In this document: positions 1 to 5,427 of the stretch, one piece after another
How the letters are laid out: each line of letters starts with the position of its first letter
Numbering within the stretch: the first letter of the stretch is position 1
Assembly (NCBI GenBank): GCA_026706425.1
Contig: JAPOYW010000019.1
Location: 1 to 5,427, forward strand
Source: Gammaproteobacteria bacterium
GTDB lineage: Bacteria; Pseudomonadota; Gammaproteobacteria; Pseudomonadales; Azotimanducaceae
Length of the DNA stretch: 5,427 bases
Direction: 5' to 3'
Notes under the pieces: generated by a model
Told to the model about the DNA's origin: nothing
Seen by the model: the letters and a program-made list of their open reading frames with translations, nothing else
The model's database searches: none
Translations under genes and position numbers: made by a program

Positions 1-134
1 TGGTAGGACATGGTGGAGTGGCCTCTTACATGGAAACACTAATGAGCACTGATATGAAAAGGATACAGGACAATACTGACAACACAACCGAGTCAATACA
101 TGGAAACAAATATCCAGTTGGAGACCCGATCTGA
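1..134 (+). CDS. Possible C-terminal end of an unknown protein, cut by the left window edge
   Basis: Reading from base 3, one plus-strand frame is open for 43 codons and stops with TGA at 132-134. The other two plus frames stop early, at bases 4-6 and 50. The translation includes VGHGGVASYMETLM near the start, an Asn/Asp/Thr-rich middle and ends in YPVGDPI. I do not recognise the family. The Gly-His followed by small residues is loosely like the GH box near the end of tyrosine recombinases, but no tyrosine sits about nine residues after the His, where the nucleophile should be, so I do not make that assignment. Third codon positions are AT-rich, unlike the iron genes. An open frame of this length can easily occur by chance. 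If real, the gene converges with the minus-strand toxin gene, leaving 117 bp between the two stops. An internal ATG at 42 would give a 30-residue peptide instead. Confidence 0.27.
   Translation, partial: VGHGGVASYMETLMSTDMKRIQDNTDNTTESIHGNKYPVGDPI
27..108. repeat. Pair of perfect 12-bp direct repeats
   Basis: TACATGGAAACA occurs at 27-38 and again at 97-108, exactly 70 bp apart. The shorter core ACATGG also occurs at 8-13. A 12-bp exact match within about 250 bp is unlikely by chance. If the open frame at the left edge is real, the two copies lie in different reading frames, so protein repetition would not explain them. They could be protein-binding sites, remnants of a mobile-element end, or coincidence. 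I see no transposase or inverted termini to support an element. Confidence 0.45.
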
Positions 135-251
135 GGAGCCACAACCGGCGCTATTTCAATGACTTGCTATGGCTTGAGGGGCAGTGAAGTTCCGACTAAT
201 CAGCGCTTGTCGTCAAGTTGTACGTGAGCGTGGATTCGGTGTCCGCCTCCA
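135..251. other. Gap between the left-edge frame and the toxin stop; no gene seen
   Basis: This stretch is the 3' side of the toxin gene. I see no ORF with protein-like composition, no tRNA-like cloverleaf and no strong terminator. The only structure is a weak 5-bp stem (GTGGA at 230-234 with TCCAC at 248-252) with a 13-nt loop, which touches the toxin stop codon. It lacks a T-tract in the minus direction and is too weak to call a terminator. Confidence 0.4.
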
Positions 252-851
252 CTACTGTTCAAAAATGAGGCTGATGCCGTGTTTCGCCAACACACTCGGC
301 AGACGGGGGTGTTCCGACAGCATACCCACTACCCTCGGTTCAAGCTTTCCGAACGCCCGATCGAATACAGCGTAGACGTCAGCACCGGTCAACCGGGACG
401 CGTAGACCATGCCGTCAACATCTTCATGGTCGGCATGCATTGTCTTTCCAAACGCGCGGCCGGCGGCGTGATTGCGGGCGTTAACGGTGTCCGTCCGCGC
501 ACCGATCAATGCACACCCATCTTTACGAAGATCAAGCACGGACAATCTCATTCCGGGTTTCGTCGCAATCGAAGCCCAAGCCCGTTCGGTCACTTCCTTG
601 AGCATGATTTCACGTCTTCGGCGTTGCACAAACCGATCCCGCATGACCACTTCGATGAACGAGGTAGCAAAGTCGGGCGAGACATAGAGCATCGTAAAGA
701 CTCCAATCTTGGAACAGAAGCGGGAGTCAGCCGGTGCCGTGCCCAATGGTGACCCTACATAGCGGCGAGGTACGATCCGATAGCAGGGTGGGAGTTCGGT
801 CCTGACGAGTACTGCGTTGATCCGGTCGCGTGGATAGACGGGTGGGTTCAA
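252..851 (-). CDS. RES-domain toxin of a type II toxin-antitoxin pair
   Basis: This 199-residue protein matches the RES-domain pattern, named for conserved Arg, Glu and Ser. Characterised RES toxins act in the cytoplasm on NAD+, by hydrolysis or phosphorolysis (Xre-RES, MbcT), or ADP-ribosylate a target (ParT). Visible motifs are CYRIVP (Arg25), DSRF (Arg44), MLYVS (Tyr56), SFIEVV (Glu67) and DGMVYASR (Ser152), followed by the typical ending VFDRAF. All three signature residues are present and the length is normal for the family, so it looks intact. The start is TTG at 851-849. It overlaps the antitoxin stop in a TTGA, and no ATG or GTG occurs before the RES core; the first ATG is codon 54, which would delete Arg25 and Arg44. 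A weak GGAA lies 5 nt upstream of the TTG. The overlap and weak start imply translational coupling to the antitoxin, keeping toxin synthesis low. Whether it degrades NAD+ or modifies a protein cannot be read from the sequence. Confidence 0.9.
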   Translation of the reverse strand: MNPPVYPRDRINAVLVRTELPPCYRIVPRRYVGSPLGTAPADSRFCSKIGVFTMLYVSPDFATSFIEVVMRDRFVQRRRREIMLKEVTERAWASIATKPGMRLSVLDLRKDGCALIGARTDTVNARNHAAGRAFGKTMHADHEDVDGMVYASRLTGADVYAVFDRAFGKLEPRVVGMLSEHPRLPSVLAKHGISLIFEQ

Positions 852-1411
852 GTGAATTCCGCACCGAAGCCGGGAGCTGCATTTACGACGTCCTCGATCC
901 GGCCAGCCTTCAATTCCTCAAGGGGACGCGCGACACGGTCGGAAAAGGGCCATTCCTGAGTCAGAAATTCCCAAGCTAATTCGGGGTCTTCAATGACATG
1001 TAGAATCCTTACTAGTCCCGGAACAACTTTCCCTGGGCCAAGGATCTGCGCGGCGGGAATCGTGAGACCACGCTTGGTCGACCTCCAAGCGAGCAGCGTT
1101 TTGTTTTTCACCCAAGTGTAGACCGTGGTGCGCGAAACCCCGAGAATTTTGGCGGCTGCCGAAACCCCTAACCGGTCAGGACTCTTCGATCGGTGAACGA
1201 TGAACGGTTGAAGCCTGTCAGGCGCTTTAACGAAGGCCTTTCTCGGATAGGCGACTCGTTGGGCAGCAGCAGTTTCCAATGCCACGGTTACGGCCAGACG
1301 GGCTTCCCGAGGGTGCCCGTGAAGAAAGTTTTCCGCGGCTTTCGATAGGCCTGCAAGGCCCTCAATGCGGAATCCTTCGGTCTGCTTAGTTGATCCAGTG
1401 ATTCTATTCAT
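848..1411 (-). CDS. Antitoxin with excisionase/MerR-like HTH and Xre/MbcA/ParS-type toxin-binding tail
   Basis: This 187-residue protein is encoded directly upstream of the RES toxin and overlaps it by 4 nt, the standard antitoxin-first layout. Residues about 1-75 are a basic, Ala-rich region I cannot assign. Residues about 80-122 form a helix-turn-helix: LGVSAAAKILGVSRTTVYTW, then a basic KNKTLLAWRSTKRG stretch and TIPAAQI. This resembles the HTH of excisionase, AlpA and MerR-like proteins (recognition helix SRTTVYTWV) more than the lambda-repressor fold of classical Xre antitoxins. Residues about 130-187 fit the Xre/MbcA/ParS toxin-binding pattern: a helical VRILHVIEDPELAWEFL, then RPLEELKAGRIEDVV and a GFGAEF end. 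In known relatives this tail blocks the RES active site. The ATG at 1411 has GAGGGGA upstream with about 10 nt spacing. It probably represses its own promoter through the 9-bp repeats. Codon use is less GC-rich than in the iron genes. The antitoxin role is inferred from context and the C-terminal motif. Confidence 0.82.
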   Translation of the reverse strand: MNRITGSTKQTEGFRIEGLAGLSKAAENFLHGHPREARLAVTVALETAAAQRVAYPRKAFVKAPDRLQPFIVHRSKSPDRLGVSAAAKILGVSRTTVYTWVKNKTLLAWRSTKRGLTIPAAQILGPGKVVPGLVRILHVIEDPELAWEFLTQEWPFSDRVARPLEELKAGRIEDVVNAAPGFGAEFT

Positions 1412-1420
1412 CTGCTGCTT

Positions 1421-1427
1421 TCCCCTC
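1421..1427 (-). promoter_or_regulatory. Shine-Dalgarno site of the antitoxin gene
   Basis: On the minus strand the bases read GAGGGGA, with 10 nt between the last G and the ATG at 1411. It is the only purine-rich site upstream of the start. It is much stronger than the GGAA before the toxin's TTG, so the antitoxin should be translated more than the toxin. Confidence 0.7.
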
Positions 1428-1438
1428 TTTTGGAGTAA

Positions 1439-1468
1439 ATTGTACAGGGAAACTGTCCAGAATGTCCA
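1439..1468 (-). promoter_or_regulatory. Sigma70-type promoter of the toxin-antitoxin module
   Basis: The minus strand has TGGACA at 1468-1463 (five of six matches to TTGACA), an 18-nt spacer and TACAAT at 1444-1439 (five of six matches to TATAAT). Transcription would begin near 1432, giving a leader of about 20 nt that contains the Shine-Dalgarno site. The -35, most of the spacer and part of the -10 lie within the 9-bp repeat array, so a protein bound there would exclude RNA polymerase. Predicted from sequence only. Confidence 0.6.
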
Positions 1469-1498
1469 GTATGTCTAGAATGTACAGCATGTCGTCTA
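1441..1498. repeat. 9-bp direct-repeat array, probable operator of the toxin-antitoxin module
   Basis: Five units lie head to tail with an exact 9-bp period, starting at 1454, 1463, 1472, 1481 and 1490. On the plus strand they read TGTCCAGAA, TGTCCAGTA, TGTCTAGAA, TGTACAGCA and TGTCGTCTA. A sixth copy, TGTACAGGG, starts at 1441, shifted by an extra 4 bp, and covers four bases of the -10. The core is TGTMCAG (CTGKACA on the minus strand); the unit furthest from the gene is the most degenerate. The array covers the promoter and ends about 30 bp before the antitoxin start. An autoregulatory operator is the best explanation, because type II antitoxins normally bind their own promoters. The regular head-to-tail spacing suits cooperative binding by a MerR/excisionase-like domain. 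This part is inference. Confidence 0.7.
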
Positions 1499-1749
1499 TC
1501 TTTAGGCAAACGACTATCTCAAGAAGACGCGTTTCCCGGACTAGACAACAGGCCATTCAAACCACGACAAGATGGAGGAGGAAGATGTACCTGCCGCTCT
1601 TCGCAACCTATCTGTCACAGCGGCAGAATCTTCCAAGAAACATACAGGAGTGCCAGGAGGTAGGACTTTCCTGTCCCCTATTGGAGGAGCGTCTTTGCGT
1701 CCTCATTTGGACCAAACATGGCCCATGGCCAGGGGGCAGCAGGCCGCGA
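1499..1749. other. Intergenic stretch between the iron operon and the toxin-antitoxin promoter
   Basis: No gene is convincing here. A plus-strand frame from ATG 1585 to TAG 1761 would encode 58 residues and has a strong GGAGG 6 nt before its ATG. However, its translation (MYLPLFATYLSQ..., ending PGGSRPRERG) has no recognisable motif, and its end lies inside the terminator hairpin. A second plus frame from ATG 1572 runs over that hairpin and into the ATPase gene, which argues against it. I see no tRNA, riboswitch-like fold or insertion-sequence end. Confidence 0.5.
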
Positions 1750-1775
1750 GAGCGGGGGTAGGAAAACCCCCGCTC
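1750..1775 (-). terminator. Hairpin terminator after the iron-uptake operon
   Basis: A perfect 10-bp inverted repeat is formed by 1750-1759 and 1766-1775 (minus strand GAGCGGGGGT / ACCCCCGCTC) with a 6-nt loop. It begins 16 nt after the ATPase stop codon, where an operon terminator is expected. No U-tract follows on either strand, so it is not a textbook intrinsic terminator. It may still terminate, as such hairpins are common in GC-rich genomes, or it may protect the mRNA 3' end. Confidence 0.6.
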
Positions 1776-1791
1776 CTGCAGGTCCCGGGAA

Positions 1792-2844
1792 CTACTCGAC
1801 GAAAATGGGCGGCGCGGGGTCGGTGAGCTTCAGGGCGACCGGCGCACCGACGTCCAGCGAAGAGGCATCGGTCCGGATCGTTCGGAAACTCGAAAGCTCA
1901 GTTCCCGAAGGCAGCCGCACACGATAGCGTTCGTGGGAACCGCGAAACACACGCTCGACGACAACGCCTGCTCCGTCGGGACTCGGGGTGAGCTCGAGCT
2001 GCTGCGGTCTGACGGCAACCACCACCTTCGTCCCTGCCGCCAGCGAGTCCGCACCCGGAATCGGACCGATCTCGGTTACGACTCCCTGTCTCGCGACGAC
2101 CCCCGCCAGAAAGGTGGCGTCCAGCACGAATTCCGCCACGAACCGGCTGACCGGACGATCGTGAAGTTCGCGGGCGGAGCCCACTTGCTCAAGACCCCCA
2201 TTGCGCATCACCGCCACCCGGTCCGCGATCTGAAACGCCTCCTCCCGGTCGTGCGTGACGACGATGGCGGCGCGTCCGGCATGCTTCAGGATCCGTCGAA
2301 GCTCTTTGCACAAGCTCGTGCGCAGGGCTGCGTCCAGATTCGACAGCGGTTCGTCCAGCAATAGAAGCTCGTACCCGGGAGCGAGCGCCCGCGCCAACGC
2401 CGTGCGCTGCTGTTGGCCACCGGAGAGCTCGTGCGGAAAGCGCGATTCCATCCCCTCGAGGCCGCACAGATCCATCGCCTCGCGAGTGCGCCGCCTGCGA
2501 TCGTCGAGGGTGAGTCGGGACAGTCCGAACTCGACGTTTCTTCGGGTGTCCAGATGCGGAAACAGCGCATAGTCCTGGAAGACGAAACCGACGCCACGCT
2601 CTTCGGGCGGGAACTCGACGTCGCCGCTCTGTACGATTCGACCCCCAATGCTGATCGTGCCGCGGTCCGGTGACTCGAATCCGGCGATCAGGCGAAGGGT
2701 CGTCGTCTTGCCGCACCCGCTGGGACCCAGGAGCGCCAGGATTTCACCCTTCGGCATCGAGAAAGACACCTCCGACACGGCCGGCGCCGGCGAACCTTCG
2801 AAAGTCTTGTTGAGGCCGTCGAGGGACAGGAAGACGTCCGACAT
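1792..2844 (-). CDS. fbpC: Ferric-iron ABC importer, ATP-binding subunit (FbpC/AfuC type)
   Basis: This 350-residue cytoplasmic ATPase powers the importer encoded upstream. All nucleotide-binding motifs are intact: Walker A GPSGCGKTT from residue 40, Q-loop Gln90 in VFQDYALFPH, signature LSGGQQQR from 140, Walker B LLLLDEP with catalytic Glu165, D-loop SNLD at 168-171 and switch His198 in VTHDREEA. The core ends near residue 237. A C-terminal part of about 105 residues contains VAVRPQQLEL (276-285), typical of the TOBE-like regulatory domain of the Fbp/Pot/Mal ATPase group. Length is normal. The ATG at 2844 lies 3 nt after the permease stop with no strong Shine-Dalgarno site, so translation is probably coupled. 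A hairpin follows the stop. The ATPase alone could fit iron, polyamine or sulfate importers; the neighbouring binding protein and fused permease point to iron. In the known FbpABC system it works as a dimer on the permease. Confidence 0.93.
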   Translation of the reverse strand: MSDVFLSLDGLNKTFEGSPAPAVSEVSFSMPKGEILALLGPSGCGKTTTLRLIAGFESPDRGTISIGGRIVQSGDVEFPPEERGVGFVFQDYALFPHLDTRRNVEFGLSRLTLDDRRRRTREAMDLCGLEGMESRFPHELSGGQQQRTALARALAPGYELLLLDEPLSNLDAALRTSLCKELRRILKHAGRAAIVVTHDREEAFQIADRVAVMRNGGLEQVGSARELHDRPVSRFVAEFVLDATFLAGVVARQGVVTEIGPIPGADSLAAGTKVVVAVRPQQLELTPSPDGAGVVVERVFRGSHERYRVRLPSGTELSSFRTIRTDASSLDVGAPVALKLTDPAPPIFVE

Positions 2845-2847
2845 GGT

Positions 2848-4476
2848 TTACAGGCGCGCCTCGTTCGTGCCCCGAAGCCTCGTCAGCACGATGACGGGCA
2901 AGATCCCGGCCGCGACGATGGAAAGAGCCGGGGCCGACGCTTCGGTCCACATCGATTCGGCCGTTCGCTGCCACACTTCCACGGCGAGGGTGTCGACGCC
3001 GAACGGTCGGATCAGCATTGTCGCCGGCATTTCCTTCATCACATCGACGAAGACCAGAATGAGAGCGGTCAACAGGGAGCCTCGCAGAAGCGGGAGATGA
3101 ACGCGCCCAAGCACGCGAGCCGGTCCCGCGCCGAGAGAGCGCGCACTCTCGTCCATACTACCCGAGATCCGGGTGAGCCCCGACTCCACCGGGAAGAACG
3201 CCACCGAGATGAAGCGGACGAGATAAGCGAATAGCAGTCCGAACGCCGAGCCGGTCAGAATCAAACCGACGCCGAAGCCGCCGAACCAACCGAGGGCCGT
3301 GTTAATTATGCCGTCGATGCGGGCGAGCGTCAGCAAAACGCCGACGGCGATGACGGAGCCGGGTATTGCATAGCCGAGACTCGCAATACGGGTCCCGAAA
3401 GACAAGGCGCGCGAACGAGTGGAGCGGGCCGCATAGGCGAGGACGGTTGCCGCCGCGACCGCGAGCAGACAGGCGGATGCCGCGAGTGCAAGCGTGTTGC
3501 GCAAGAGTTCCGGAAAGTTTCCGGGAAGCAGCGACGCTTCCGCAGCGCGGAGGCTCCAGAAGGCGAGAACGCCGGTCGGAACAAGAAAACCTGCGGCCAG
3601 AACGCCGGACACGAACGCCGTCGCCGCCCAGCCTCTTAATCCCGTGAGCGGCGGAAGCGTTCGAGCGACGTTTCGTCCGTGAGCTTGAACGAATCGCATA
3701 CGACCCCGTGCCCGCTGTTCCAGAGTAACGAGTATCAACGCGAACAGCATGAGCACCACCGCGAGCTGACCCGCCGCGACACGGTCGAACATGCCGAACC
3801 AGACGCGATAGATGGCCGTCGTCAGCGTTCGATAGCCGAACACGGAGACGGTTCCAAAGTCCGCGAGCGTCTCCATGAGGGCGAGTGCGACGCCGGTGGC
3901 AATCGCCGGCCGCGCCAAAGGCAATCCGACTCTCCGGAATACGGCCACCGGGCGGCAGCCCAGGCTTCGCGCCGCCTCGGTGAAGTTCGCCCCCAACTCG
4001 CGAAACGCCGTCAGGGCAAGCAGATAGACGTACGGATACACGACCAGGCTCATCACGAGAACGACGCCCCCGTACGAACGCGCATTGGGAAGTCGCCAAC
4101 CGATACCGAGGGTCTCGCGAAAAAACGTGGGGACCGGCCCCGCATACTCGAAGAGCGCCACGAACACGAAGCCGATGACGTAGGTCGGCACGGCAAGCGG
4201 CAGGACGAGGGCCCATTCGAAAACATCGCGGCCCGGAAACCGCCGGGTCGCGACGAGCCATGCGGAGACCGTCCCAATGACGCCAGCGAGCGAGCCGACG
4301 CCCACGAGGAGCCAGAATGTGTTGGACAGGAGCTCCCAGAGAATCGTATCCGCGAGGTGACGCCACACCTCACCCCGCGGAGAGGTCAGATTGAGCGCGA
4401 CGCTGAGAACCGGGAGCGCGACGACCGCGGCCGTGAGCCATGCTCCGACGCCGAGCGCTCGCGAGCGTCGAACCAT
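2848..4476 (-). CDS. fbpB: Ferric-iron ABC importer, two-domain inner-membrane permease (FbpB type)
   Basis: This 542-residue inner-membrane protein forms the channel. It is an internal duplication of two BPD-type permease domains, with about twelve hydrophobic segments, roughly six per half (first half from residue 11 to 252, second from 284 to 532). Each half carries the cytoplasmic EAA loop that docks on the ATPase: EAARSLGCRPVAVFRRVGLP at 167-186 and ESARSLGAGPARVLGRVHLP at 443-462. A hydrophilic, basic linker (about 253-280, EQRARGRMRF...) joins the halves. The fused architecture and size are typical of FbpB/FutB-type iron permeases, unlike sulfate or polyamine importers with two separate permeases. 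The ATG at 4476 lies 6 nt after the binding-protein stop, with an AGG overlapping that stop as a weak ribosome site. The gene ends 3 nt before the ATPase start. No disruption is seen. Confidence 0.93.
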   Translation of the reverse strand: MVRRSRALGVGAWLTAAVVALPVLSVALNLTSPRGEVWRHLADTILWELLSNTFWLLVGVGSLAGVIGTVSAWLVATRRFPGRDVFEWALVLPLAVPTYVIGFVFVALFEYAGPVPTFFRETLGIGWRLPNARSYGGVVLVMSLVVYPYVYLLALTAFRELGANFTEAARSLGCRPVAVFRRVGLPLARPAIATGVALALMETLADFGTVSVFGYRTLTTAIYRVWFGMFDRVAAGQLAVVLMLFALILVTLEQRARGRMRFVQAHGRNVARTLPPLTGLRGWAATAFVSGVLAAGFLVPTGVLAFWSLRAAEASLLPGNFPELLRNTLALAASACLLAVAAATVLAYAARSTRSRALSFGTRIASLGYAIPGSVIAVGVLLTLARIDGIINTALGWFGGFGVGLILTGSAFGLLFAYLVRFISVAFFPVESGLTRISGSMDESARSLGAGPARVLGRVHLPLLRGSLLTALILVFVDVMKEMPATMLIRPFGVDTLAVEVWQRTAESMWTEASAPALSIVAAGILPVIVLTRLRGTNEARL

Positions 4477-4482
4477 GAGAAC

Positions 4483-5427
4483 CTACCGGTAGCCGGCACG
4501 GTCGGCGAGTTTGATCGCGGCCACCTGATTCTCACCGGCCGCAGCGACGCCCACCTGCTCTTGCTTGAAGCCCCCCCAGCCTTTCAGAACCGCGTGCGGC
4601 TCCGCAGCGGGATTTGCCGGATACTCGAAACTGCTCGCGGCAAGTGTCTCCTGCGCCTCGACGGAGGTGATGAACTCAAGGAGTCGAACTGCGTTTTCCT
4701 TATTCTTCGCGTACTTGGTGACGCCCGCCCCCGAGATGTTCACGTGGGTTCCGGTCGTCTCCTGGTTGGCCCAGAACGGCGCGACCGGCAGATCGGGCTC
4801 TCTGGCCAGGATGCGCGCCAGGTAGTAGCTGTTGGTGATCCCGACGTCGCACTGCCCCGCCGCGATGGCGCGGAGGACGGGCCGATCCGAATTGACGATC
4901 TCGGGCTCGTTCGCGATCCAGCCTCCAATCATCTTCTCCACGACCGCTTCGCCGTGAACTCCGATCGCCGAGGCGAGCAGGGACTGGTTGTAGATGCTGT
5001 TGGACGTGCGCAAACAGATGCGGCCTTTCCATTTCGGATCCGCCAGCGCCGCATACGTCGAGAGCTCCGAAGGCTTCACGCGCTCGGTGCTGTACATGAT
5101 GGTGCGCGCGCGGACGGCGAGGCCGAACCACCGGTTCTCCGGGTCACGGAGATGCGCCGGAACGTTCCCCATCAGAACCTCGGACTCGACGGGCATGAGG
5201 AGCCCCTCGCGGGCCGCGTTCCACAGATTGCCCGCGTCGACCGTCACCATGACGTCGGCCCCGGTGTCGGCACCCTCGGCCCGCAGCCGTTCGAAGACCT
5301 CGTTGTTGTTGCCCATGAAGAAGTTGACCTTGATTCCGGTCTTCTCGGTGAACAACTCGAAGGCGGGTTCGGACCCGTAGTGGGAGCGCGTCGAGTAGAC
5401 GTTGACCTCTTGGGCACTCGCGATGCC
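4483..5427 (-). CDS. fbpA: Periplasmic ferric-iron-binding protein (FbpA/FutA type), N-terminus outside the window
   Basis: The frame is open to the right edge, giving 314 visible residues; only the start codon and most of the signal peptide are missing (relatives are about 340 residues). The first visible residues, GIASAQEVNVYS, contain a typical signal-peptidase junction after ASA, so the mature protein begins near QEVNVYSTRSHYGS. The VYSTRSHY start, TGIKVNFFMGNNNEV, WFGLAVRARTIMY, LADPKWKGRICLR and ITNSYYLARI are hallmarks of class II ferric-binding proteins. The adjacent tyrosines at visible residues 201-202 (bases 4822-4827) match the Tyr-Tyr iron ligands of FbpA/FutA, and the His in RSHY (residue 16) matches the N-terminal His ligand of relatives. 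It should deliver Fe3+ to the permease encoded 6 nt downstream. A TTG at 5355 is internal and not the start. Binding of another ion cannot be excluded, but the ligand pattern favours Fe3+. Iron (Fur) control is expected, but the promoter is not in view. Confidence 0.93.
   Translation of the reverse strand, partial: GIASAQEVNVYSTRSHYGSEPAFELFTEKTGIKVNFFMGNNNEVFERLRAEGADTGADVMVTVDAGNLWNAAREGLLMPVESEVLMGNVPAHLRDPENRWFGLAVRARTIMYSTERVKPSELSTYAALADPKWKGRICLRTSNSIYNQSLLASAIGVHGEAVVEKMIGGWIANEPEIVNSDRPVLRAIAAGQCDVGITNSYYLARILAREPDLPVAPFWANQETTGTHVNISGAGVTKYAKNKENAVRLLEFITSVEAQETLAASSFEYPANPAAEPHAVLKGWGGFKQEQVGVAAAGENQVAAIKLADRAGYR

Noticed and set aside
1..134. Tyrosine recombinase C-terminus
   Set aside because: Only a GH dipeptide resembles the box II region. 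No tyrosine occurs at the position expected for the nucleophile, so the assignment is not supportable.
230..252. Terminator after the toxin gene
   Set aside because: The stem is only 5 bp with a 13-nt loop, has no U-tract, and touches the stop codon itself. It is too weak to call.
279..752. 157-codon plus-strand frame antisense to the toxin gene
   Set aside because: The minus-strand frame carries all RES motifs in order. The antisense frame is His/Arg-rich and has no family features, so it is a shadow.
1441..1498. CRISPR-like array
   Set aside because: The units are 9 bp with no spacers, and no cas genes are near. It is an operator-type tandem array.
1462..1761. 99-codon plus-strand frame beginning MSSMSRMYSMSS
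   Set aside because: The repetitive start is simply the 9-bp DNA repeat read as three-codon units, since 9 is a multiple of 3. The region is a promoter/operator for the opposite strand. Only the shorter frame from 1585 deserves any note.
3302..4366. 354-codon minus-strand frame inside the permease gene
   Set aside because: It is a long Arg/Ser-rich frame produced by GC-rich codons in a shifted phase. The real frame has transmembrane segments and two EAA loops.
4483..5355. Binding protein starting at TTG 5355
   Set aside because: The frame continues without a stop to the window edge and encodes the signal-peptide junction and the mature N-terminus upstream of that TTG. It is an internal Leu codon.
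1792..5427. Importer for sulfate, polyamine or thiamine instead of iron
   Set aside because: Sulfate and polyamine systems use two separate permeases. Thiamine importers share the fused permease, but their binding protein lacks the VYSTRSHY and SYY iron-ligand pattern seen here.

Overview
The window looks like chromosomal DNA from a GC-rich Gram-negative bacterium, probably a proteobacterium or a relative. The evidence is a substrate-binding protein with a visible signal-peptidase-type junction, transporter genes with strongly GC-rich third codon positions, and tightly packed genes. I cannot name the organism. Every gene I can support with confidence is on the minus strand, so the reading order is from the right edge to the left.

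Right part (1792-5427): a three-gene ferric-iron ABC importer operon in the order binding protein, permease, ATPase. The binding-protein gene runs off the right edge and lacks only its start and most of its signal peptide. The genes are separated by 6 and 3 nt, so they are almost certainly co-transcribed and translationally coupled. The binding protein would capture Fe3+ in the periplasm, the fused two-domain permease would pass it through the inner membrane, and the ATPase would power transport. A perfect 10-bp GC-rich hairpin 16 nt after the ATPase stop probably ends the transcript. The operon promoter, and any Fur site, lie outside the window.

Middle (1412-1791): a gap of about 380 bp. Its left end holds a well-formed minus-strand promoter, covered by an array of 9-bp direct repeats directly upstream of the next gene. 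The rest of the gap shows no convincing gene.

Left part (252-1411): a two-gene toxin-antitoxin module of the RES / Xre-MbcA-ParS class, antitoxin first. The two frames overlap by 4 nt at a TTGA, so the toxin begins with TTG. The antitoxin's DNA-binding part looks like a MerR/excisionase-type helix-turn-helix rather than the usual lambda-repressor-like Xre fold. The repeat array over its promoter is the obvious candidate for its own operator. The module has lower GC and more relaxed codon use than the iron operon, which suggests separate acquisition.

Far left (1-251): AT-richer sequence with a perfect 12-bp direct repeat and a short open frame entering from the left edge on the plus strand. 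It may be the tail of a neighbouring, possibly mobile, gene, but support is weak.
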